Shown here piece after piece: positions 1 through 5,047 of a DNA stretch of 6,669 bases; the first letter of the stretch is position 1, and every line of letters starts with the position of its first letter. The notes beneath the pieces were generated by a model, which was not told the origin of the DNA, searched no databases, and saw nothing but the letters and a program-made list of their open reading frames with translations. Source of the DNA: an uncultured Eubacteriales bacterium (lineage in GTDB: Bacteria; Bacillota; Clostridia; Lachnospirales; CAG-274); NCBI GenBank assembly GCA_902497185.1, contig CABVEG010000095.1, positions 1 through 6,669 of the forward strand, read 5' to 3'. Both the position numbers and the translations under genes were made by a program.

Positions 1-1602
1 ATAAAACTGTGCCTTCCATCCAAGTATTGACTTACCCATTATATTCAGATAAACACCAAAAGGCATACCCTTATATTTTCCTGTTGCAACTATACTCTGT
101 CCGCTTGGATGAGCTGAAATCTCCCATGACTCCGCAATATTGCAGCCCTTTGTTTTCTTGTTGTACTTATTAATAAGTTTAGTGCCGCCCCATATTTTTT
201 CCATACAGTATGGAGCCATTCTTATTATATTATCAACTCCGCCAATACTTTCATAAAATTCTTCAGTATCGCTGTCATTTACGTTTTTAATAATTTCACC
301 AACAGCAGTTTCAATAAACACAACATTTTCAAATGTGTTATTGATAAGCTGATGAACCATACCCTTTTCTATATGTATACTTTCTCCTTCACCTATAATA
401 CAGCATTCATTATCAACAATAACTGTAGCCTCACCTTTTAAAATAACCCAATTTTCACTTCTGGCTCTATGCATATGACGTCTAAGACTACAGCCGGGAT
501 AAACAGTAACCTTTCTTACCCAATAATTTTCTTCAAGTTGCAAATTATATCTGTAACCATATAATGTATGATAAATATAGCTTTCATCTAAAAGTTTCTG
601 TGGAATCCCATTTTCCGGAGATGTAATTATTGACTTAATATTATCGGCAAAGCCCTTTTTGGCAACATATATTGCATCACTGGTATTGACAACAACTACA
701 TCCTCCAAAGCATTTGCAACAACAAACTGATCATCCGAAAAATTAATAACAGAAACATTACTGCACTTATTTTTTAAAACATTCCCCCGACTTTCCACAC
801 TCCACAAATTGGCTAAGGTTTCAAGACTTCTGACTCTTTCACACTCAAAACTGCCCTCAAGAAGTATAACATTTTCAGACTTGGTAGTAATTGCATCAGC
901 AATACTTAAAGGCAGGATTTCTCTAACCAGTTCAGCAGGAATTAAAACATTTTTATTGATAAATTCAATTTTATTTTTAAGTTCACTGATCTGCTTAAAT
1001 AAATAAGGTGTATGCTTTTTAAATTCCCTCAAAAAGACCTGCACTTTACCCATAAGTATTCCCGTATCCATAAGATAGCTTTTGTCAGCAGCAAGTCTTT
1101 TTAATTCTTTTTCATTTTCAGGAAATATGTAATTAACTCCTCTGCCAACAGATGACAAAAAGCCCACGCCTACAGATGGCTTTTCCTTATTAATTCCTAA
1201 AGTAACAATATTATTTTTTTCAACCAGTTTACGTGCTGCAACAATGGTTTCCTTATAATTGCCATCAGAAATAATATTGTCAGTGGATACTATTAAAAAG
1301 TCCTCCTCCGGTTCCGCACACATACAGGCAAAAAGCAGAGATGGAGCAGTCATTTTACCTTCTTCTTCATAAAAACATCTGTAGTTAACTCCTGCAAAGG
1401 ACTTCATCTGATTATGTATAATATTTTTGTAGGGAGCCGATGACATTATCCAAAATTCATCACAAAAAGCCATATTTCTAAGTATAGTATTCTGAAACAT
1501 AGAATGCTCACCATCTAAATATACAAATTGTTTAGGATAATTTTTTCTTGAAACAGGCCACATATGGTTGCCTGCTCCTCCCGCCAATATCAAACACTTC
1601 AT
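1..1602 (-). CDS. Degenerate ManC-like domain / cupin / type-I phosphomannose isomerase fusion (3' end outside window)
   Basis: The frame is open for 534 codons from ATG at 1602 to the window edge, with no stop, so the protein is C-terminally incomplete here. Residues 1-265 follow the GDP-mannose pyrophosphorylase fold (start LILAGGAG, then YPKQF at 22-26). Its catalytic motifs are altered: GTR is GNH (11-13), the ATGYGYI strand is SVGVGFL (143-149), FxEKP is missing near 157-162, and FGWNDVGSW is FECERVRSL (252-260). Asp108 survives. Residues 345-440 form a cupin with HMH (376-378), Glu383 and His417, as in type-II phosphomannose isomerases. From about 461, IWGGT (470-474), ESWEIS (491-496) and AHPSGQS (497-503) match the start of type-I ManA isomerases; the zinc-site region lies beyond the edge. 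A modest AGAAGG ribosome site stands 11 bases from ATG, 24 bases after manC. I infer mannose-6-phosphate isomerase activity with a non-catalytic N-terminal domain. A divergent nucleotidyltransferase of other specificity is the alternative. Confidence 0.85.
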   Translation of the reverse strand, partial: MKCLILAGGAGNHMWPVSRKNYPKQFVYLDGEHSMFQNTILRNMAFCDEFWIMSSAPYKNIIHNQMKSFAGVNYRCFYEEEGKMTAPSLLFACMCAEPEEDFLIVSTDNIISDGNYKETIVAARKLVEKNNIVTLGINKEKPSVGVGFLSSVGRGVNYIFPENEKELKRLAADKSYLMDTGILMGKVQVFLREFKKHTPYLFKQISELKNKIEFINKNVLIPAELVREILPLSIADAITTKSENVILLEGSFECERVRSLETLANLWSVESRGNVLKNKCSNVSVINFSDDQFVVANALEDVVVVNTSDAIYVAKKGFADNIKSIITSPENGIPQKLLDESYIYHTLYGYRYNLQLEENYWVRKVTVYPGCSLRRHMHRARSENWVILKGEATVIVDNECCIIGEGESIHIEKGMVHQLINNTFENVVFIETAVGEIIKNVNDSDTEEFYESIGGVDNIIRMAPYCMEKIWGGTKLINKYNKKTKGCNIAESWEISAHPSGQSIVATGKYKGMPFGVYLNIMGKSILGWKAQFY

Positions 1603-1626
1603 ATTAATATTTACCTTCTGCTTTCA

Positions 1627-2694
1627 CTAGAGTAATTCATTACGTCCCTGCTCGCTAAGAGCATCCACAATTTTTTTAACATCCTGTGCATTATTTTTAT
1701 TGCAAACCATAACCGCATCATCAGACTGAACAATAATCAAGTCCTTAACACCTACAGCTGTAACGCACATATTTTTAGAATAAACTATAGTATTCTCAGT
1801 ATCTATCTGCAACACATCCCCTACAGATATGTTACCCTCTTCATCAGCTTTATGAAGTACACCAAGCATATCCCATGAGCCTACATCATTCCAGCCAAAT
1901 TCACCTGACACAACTAAAACATCATCACTTTTTTCCATTATACCATAATCAATGGAAATTTTTTGTATGTTGGGATAAACTTTTTCAATAACACTGTACT
2001 CCTCGTCAGTGCCCATAGCCTGACCTATTTTCTGCAAATCTGCATAAATATCAGGTAAAAGTCTTTCAAAATGCTTCATTATAGTTGATGCCTTCCATAT
2101 AAACATACCGCTGTTCCATACATAGGAGCCTGACTCAACATATTTTTCAGCAGTTTTTAAATCAGGTTTTTCCTTAAATTCCTCAACAGCCTTAGCCTTG
2201 GCAGCATCACTATCAGAAAACTTAATATATCCGTAGCCAGTTGCAGGAAATGTAGGAGTTATTCCGATAGTTACAAGTTTATCCTGCTTTTCTGCCGCCT
2301 CTATGGCTGCTGCAAGTACATTTGTAAATTCCTTCCAATCCTTAATATAGGCATCAGACGGTGCAATAACCATAATGCCGTCGCCATACTTTTTAAGAAT
2401 TTCCATAGCGGCATAGCCTATACATGCAGCAGTATTTCTTGCCGAAGGCTCTGACAGAATATGTTCCGAAATAATCCTGCCTTCAGTTGCCTTTTTCATA
2501 GAATCTGCCTGAGCCGCATTTGTAACAATAAACATATTTTTACCGGGAATAGTCATTGCCAGTCTGTCAATGGTTTCATTAACCATTAAATCCCTGCCAG
2601 ACAAATTCAAAAGCTGTTTAGGTGTTTTCTGCCTTGACAATGGCCAGAAACGTGTACCTCCGCCTCCTGCCATAATAACTCCGTATATATTCAC
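1627..2694 (-). CDS. manC: Mannose-1-phosphate guanylyltransferase (GDP-mannose pyrophosphorylase)
   Basis: This cytosolic enzyme makes GDP-mannose from mannose-1-phosphate and GTP, supplying Gmd in the same operon. The 355-residue protein carries the full motif set: GGGGTRFWP (10-18, with catalytic Arg15), EPSARNT (82-88), APSDAYI (111-117, metal ligand Asp114), ATGYGYI (151-157), FKEKP (173-177), NSGMF (194-198), SIDYGIMEK (247-255) and FGWNDVGSW (266-274, second metal ligand Asp270). It stops after the left-handed-helix-like tail, so it is the short monofunctional form without the C-terminal cupin isomerase of the roughly 470-residue PMI-GMP enzymes. Translation starts at GTG (2694-2692), six bases after AGGTGA. 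That site overlaps the fcl stop codon, so translation is probably coupled. The next gene downstream is a degenerate paralogue of this domain plus isomerase modules, which may supply the isomerase step this protein lacks. Confidence 0.95.
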   Translation of the reverse strand: MNIYGVIMAGGGGTRFWPLSRQKTPKQLLNLSGRDLMVNETIDRLAMTIPGKNMFIVTNAAQADSMKKATEGRIISEHILSEPSARNTAACIGYAAMEILKKYGDGIMVIAPSDAYIKDWKEFTNVLAAAIEAAEKQDKLVTIGITPTFPATGYGYIKFSDSDAAKAKAVEEFKEKPDLKTAEKYVESGSYVWNSGMFIWKASTIMKHFERLLPDIYADLQKIGQAMGTDEEYSVIEKVYPNIQKISIDYGIMEKSDDVLVVSGEFGWNDVGSWDMLGVLHKADEEGNISVGDVLQIDTENTIVYSKNMCVTAVGVKDLIIVQSDDAVMVCNKNNAQDVKKIVDALSEQGRNELL

Positions 2695-2700
2695 AGCAAT

Positions 2701-2706
2701 TCACCT
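2701..2706 (-). promoter_or_regulatory. Ribosome binding site of manC overlapping the fcl stop codon
   Basis: AGGTGA on the minus strand lies six bases before the GTG start at 2694. Its first two bases are the last two bases of the fcl TAG stop. A ribosome finishing fcl would sit on this site, so translational coupling is likely. It also supports GTG, which has no competing ATG at a suitable distance, as the real start. Confidence 0.8.
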
Positions 2707-3646
2707 ATCTTTCCGCTCTCATAGGGTTATTAAGAAAATCCTCATAGGTAAGACGTATACCCTCTTCAAGTTCAGTCTTATATTTCCATCCCAATTTTTC
2801 AAGCTTTGACACATCAAGAAGTTTTCTTGGGGTTCCATCAGGCTTAGTAGTATCCCATTTAATTTCGCCTTCAAAGCCAACAACCTTTGCAACAAGTTCT
2901 GTCAATTCCTTAATTGTAAGCTCCTTACCTGTACCCATATTAACAGTTTCATCACCGCTGTAATTATTCATAAGAAATACACAGGCATCAGCAAGGTCAT
3001 CAACGTATAAAAATTCTCTTAAAGGCGAACCTGTTCCCCAACAGGTAACTTCATTAAGTCCTGCCTCTTTAGCCTCGTGAAAACGTCTTATAAGAGCAGG
3101 CAACACATGGCTGTGAGTAGGATGATAATTGTCATTAGGTCCATAAAGATTAGTTGGCATAGCACTTATGTAATCAGTACCATACTGCTTATTCAAAAAT
3201 TCACAATATTTTAATCCGCTTATTTTAGCCAAAGCATAAGCCTCATTAGTCTTTTCAAGTTCACTGGTAAGCAAACAGGATTCAGGCATAGGCTGAGGTG
3301 CCATTCTGGGATATATACAGCTTGAACCAAGGAATAAGAGCTTTTTACAGCCGTTTTTCCAAGCCTCATGTATAACATTCATTTCAAGAATCATATTGTC
3401 ATACATAAAATCAGCAAGCGCCTCACTGTTAGCAATAATACCTCCTACCTTTGCCGCAGCCAAAAAAACATATTCAGGCTTTTCTTCGGCAAAGAACTTT
3501 TCAACATCAGCCTGACGTGTTAAATCAAGCTCACTGTGAGTTCTTGTAATAATGTTAGAGTATCCCTGCTTTTCAAGGCAGCGTACAATAGCAGAGCCAA
3601 CCATACCTCTATGACCTGCTACATATATTTTGGAAGTTTTATTCAT
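2705..3646 (-). CDS. fcl: GDP-L-fucose synthase (GDP-4-keto-6-deoxymannose 3,5-epimerase/4-reductase)
   Basis: This enzyme epimerises GDP-4-keto-6-deoxy-D-mannose at C3 and C5 and reduces C4 with NADPH to give GDP-L-fucose, using the Gmd product. From ATG at 3646 the protein has 313 residues, close to the usual length. It opens with the Rossmann motif GHRGMVG (11-17). The catalytic set is Ser108 and Cys110 in SSCIYP, Tyr137 and Lys141 in YALAK, and His180 in HSH. These match the known E. coli residues Ser107, Cys109, Tyr136, Lys140 and His179 with an offset of one. LREFLYVDDLA (209-219) is typical of the extended SDR family. An upstream in-frame TTG at 3673 would add nine residues, but the AGAGGTG site at 3656-3662 points to the ATG, which begins directly at the conserved NAD-fold strand. 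It is third gene from the locus right edge and lies 89 bases after gmd and 10 bases before manC. Confidence 0.96.
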   Translation of the reverse strand: MNKTSKIYVAGHRGMVGSAIVRCLEKQGYSNIITRTHSELDLTRQADVEKFFAEEKPEYVFLAAAKVGGIIANSEALADFMYDNMILEMNVIHEAWKNGCKKLLFLGSSCIYPRMAPQPMPESCLLTSELEKTNEAYALAKISGLKYCEFLNKQYGTDYISAMPTNLYGPNDNYHPTHSHVLPALIRRFHEAKEAGLNEVTCWGTGSPLREFLYVDDLADACVFLMNNYSGDETVNMGTGKELTIKELTELVAKVVGFEGEIKWDTTKPDGTPRKLLDVSKLEKLGWKYKTELEEGIRLTYEDFLNNPMRAER

Positions 3647-3655
3647 AATATAACA

Positions 3656-3662
3656 CACCTCT
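3656..3662 (-). promoter_or_regulatory. Ribosome binding site that decides the fcl start
   Basis: AGAGGTG on the minus strand ends nine bases before the ATG at 3646. It lies inside the nine-codon extension that a TTG start at 3673 would need, and the TTG has no comparable site, so the shorter protein is preferred. Confidence 0.7.
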
Positions 3663-3683
3663 TTATAAATCAATATACAAGAT

Positions 3684-3716
3684 TACCCCTCCCCAAGAGA
3701 TATTGAGAGAAGGGTA
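3684..3716 (-). promoter_or_regulatory. Intercistronic RNA hairpin between gmd and fcl
   Basis: In the minus-strand transcript UACCCUUCUCU can pair with GGGGAGGGGUA over 11 base pairs around an 11-base loop. Three of the pairs are G-U, so the same DNA read from the plus strand would have three A-C mismatches. There is no U-run after it, so it is not a standard intrinsic terminator. It sits in the only long gap within the operon, 89 bases between gmd and fcl. Possible roles are protection of the upstream message end, RNase processing, or partial attenuation; the role is inference. Confidence 0.5.
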
Positions 3717-3735
3717 CTAAATTAACAAAAAGTAT

Positions 3736-4776
3736 TTACTTGCAACAAGCCTCTTTTTTAGCAAGCTCTCTGTCATGCTCAGCCATAATTCTTACAAGTT
3801 CCTCATAGCTTGTTTTTTGCGGATTCCAGCCTAAAACTGTTTTAGCCTTAGTAGGGTCCCCCCAAAGGTTATCAACATCAGTAGGTCTGAACCATTCAGG
3901 ATTTACACACACAAGCATTTTACCTGTAGCCCTGTCATAACCCTTTTCATCAAGACCACTGCCTTCCCAGCGAATATCAATACCATTTGCTTTAAAAGCC
4001 TTTTCCGTAAAATCTCTTACAGTATGCTGTTCACCTGTAGCAATAACAAAATCCTCGGGAGTATCATGCTGTAAAATCATCCACATACACTCAACATAAT
4101 CCTTTGCATAACCCCAGTCACGAAGTGAATCCATATTGCCAAGCTCAAGATGATCCTGCAAGCCTTCAGCAATACGTCCTGCCGCAAGAGTAATCTTTCT
4201 TGTAACAAAGTTTTCACCTCTGCGCTCTGACTCATGATTAAATAAAATACCGTTTACTGCAAACATACCATAGGCTTCTCTATACTCCTTAGTAATCCAA
4301 AAGCCATACTGCTTAGCAACAGCATAAGGGCTGTAAGGATGAAAAGGAGTGGTTTCTCTCTGAGGAACCTCTTCAACCTTACCAAAAAGCTCACTTGTTG
4401 ATGCCTGATAAATACGGCAGGTCTTAGTTAAGCCAAGAATACGAACTGCCTCTAAAATTCTTAAAACACCTATAGCATCAACGTCACCTGAATATTCAGG
4501 CACATCAAAGCTGACCTGAACATGGCTCTGCGCTGCCAGATTATAAATTTCATCAGGCTTAACAAGACCAATAATTCTGATCAGACTTGAAGAATCCGAC
4601 AAGTCGCCATCGTGTAAAGTTACTGCATTTTTGGCAATTAAATGGTCAATTCTTGCTGTATTTGAAATTGAAGCACGTCTTGTAATGCCGTGAACCTCAT
4701 AGCCTTTTTCAAGCAAAAACTCTGCAAGATATGATCCATCCTGTCCCGTAATTCCTGTAATAAGAGCTTTTTTCAT
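3736..4776 (-). CDS. gmd: GDP-mannose 4,6-dehydratase
   Basis: This enzyme converts GDP-D-mannose to GDP-4-keto-6-deoxy-D-mannose, the first committed step to GDP-L-fucose, in the cytosol with bound NADP. The 346-residue length is normal. The N-terminal cofactor motif is GITGQDG (8-14), followed by RRAS (33-36) and NLAAQSHV (79-86). The SDR catalytic residues are Thr127 and Glu129 in STSE, and Tyr151 and Lys155 in YSPYAVAK. NHESERRGENF (180-190) and GNMDSLRDWGYAKDYV (213-228) are the diagnostic Gmd substrate-binding segments. ATG at 4776 has GGGAG eight bases upstream and leads straight into the first Rossmann strand. It is the first gene after a strong promoter and is followed by fcl, its usual partner. 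The C-terminal EACCK is a small oddity of no known meaning. The 4-keto product could also feed D-rhamnose synthesis, but the adjacent fcl makes fucose the likely end. Confidence 0.97.
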   Translation of the reverse strand: MKKALITGITGQDGSYLAEFLLEKGYEVHGITRRASISNTARIDHLIAKNAVTLHDGDLSDSSSLIRIIGLVKPDEIYNLAAQSHVQVSFDVPEYSGDVDAIGVLRILEAVRILGLTKTCRIYQASTSELFGKVEEVPQRETTPFHPYSPYAVAKQYGFWITKEYREAYGMFAVNGILFNHESERRGENFVTRKITLAAGRIAEGLQDHLELGNMDSLRDWGYAKDYVECMWMILQHDTPEDFVIATGEQHTVRDFTEKAFKANGIDIRWEGSGLDEKGYDRATGKMLVCVNPEWFRPTDVDNLWGDPTKAKTVLGWNPQKTSYEELVRIMAEHDRELAKKEACCK

Positions 4777-4825
4777 AATAATTTCTCCCTATAAACACAT
4801 TATAATTGTAGGTTTCCATAAAAGA

Positions 4826-4861
4826 AACACTTAATAAAAAATTTAAAAAATATTAACACTT
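4826..4861 (-). repeat. Short direct repeat in the gmd 5' leader
   Basis: AAGTGTT occurs twice on the minus strand, at 4861-4855 and 4832-4826, 29 bases apart, with a very AT-rich stretch between. Both copies lie between the predicted transcription start and the gmd ribosome site. In AT-rich DNA a seven-base repeat can arise by chance; a regulator-binding role is only a possibility. Confidence 0.3.
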
Positions 4862-4871
4862 GATTAATTAC

Positions 4872-4900
4872 ATAATAGCAATTTTTTTTAAATCTGTCAA
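4872..4900 (-). promoter_or_regulatory. Promoter of the gmd-fcl-manC operon
   Basis: On the minus strand a perfect -35 box TTGACA (4900-4895) is followed by exactly 17 bases and the -10 box TATTAT (4877-4872), one mismatch from TATAAT. Transcription would start near 4865, giving a leader of about 90 bases before gmd. The site lies downstream of the kinase terminator and directly ahead of the sugar-nucleotide genes. No comparable site is visible in the gaps between gmd, fcl, manC and the last gene, so all four are probably transcribed from here. The spacer contains an A-tract. Confidence 0.85.
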
Positions 4901-4937
4901 TCTGTATTCCATAAAACTTGACCTCAAAACACACGAA

Positions 4938-4954
4938 TTGTATAATTTCTACAA
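4938..4954. promoter_or_regulatory. Interrupted palindrome upstream of the gmd promoter
   Basis: TTGTA and TACAA form a symmetric pair separated by seven bases, about 38 bases upstream of the -35 box. The spacing would suit a dimeric activator or repressor, but the half-sites are short and AT-rich. No regulator family is recognised. Confidence 0.25.
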
Positions 4955-5005
4955 ATTTACAGAAAAAATCCTCATTTAAGGCATAATTCTTGCAATATTA
5001 TTATC

Positions 5006-5038
5006 AAAAAAAACAGAGAGGCATATTTACCTCTCTGT
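5006..5038 (-). terminator. Rho-independent terminator after the tyrosine kinase gene
   Basis: On the minus strand ACAGAGAGG (5038-5030) and CCTCTCTGT (5021-5013) form a perfect nine-base-pair stem with an eight-base loop. A run of eight T (5013-5006) follows directly, its first T being the last stem base. The hairpin begins nine bases after the TAG stop of the kinase gene. It should separate the kinase transcript from the gmd operon, which has its own promoter. Confidence 0.92.
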
Positions 5039-5047
5039 AAATTTTAA

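Noticed and set aside
809..1006. A 65-codon open frame on the plus strand
   Set aside because: It lies wholly antisense to the long minus-strand fusion gene, has no recognisable domain or good ribosome site, and its composition is that of a shadow frame.
1157..1184. Terminator-like hairpin (AAAAGCC, 13-base loop, GGCTTTT plus T) inside the fusion gene on the minus strand
   Set aside because: The stem has only three G-C pairs and a large loop, and it lies in the middle of an open frame. Chance codon choice in an AT-rich gene explains it.
1..1602. The possibility that the left 1.6 kb is a decayed pseudogene or non-coding
   Set aside because: Translating the minus strand codon by codon from ATG at 1602 gives 534 sense codons with no stop or frameshift, and three successive domains in the correct order. 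The lost motifs point to a pseudoenzyme domain, not a broken gene.
2570..2809. A 79-codon open frame on the plus strand
   Set aside because: It is antisense across the manC start and the fcl end, both confidently coding on the minus strand, and it shows no family resemblance.
3647..3673. TTG start at 3673 giving a nine-residue longer GDP-fucose synthase
   Set aside because: The extension contains the ribosome site of the ATG at 3646 and is not part of the conserved fold.
4938..4975. A second promoter upstream using TATACA as -10 box
   Set aside because: The matching -35 position is a T-run (TTTTTC) with poor fit, whereas the TTGACA-17-TATTAT pair downstream is much better and closer to gmd.
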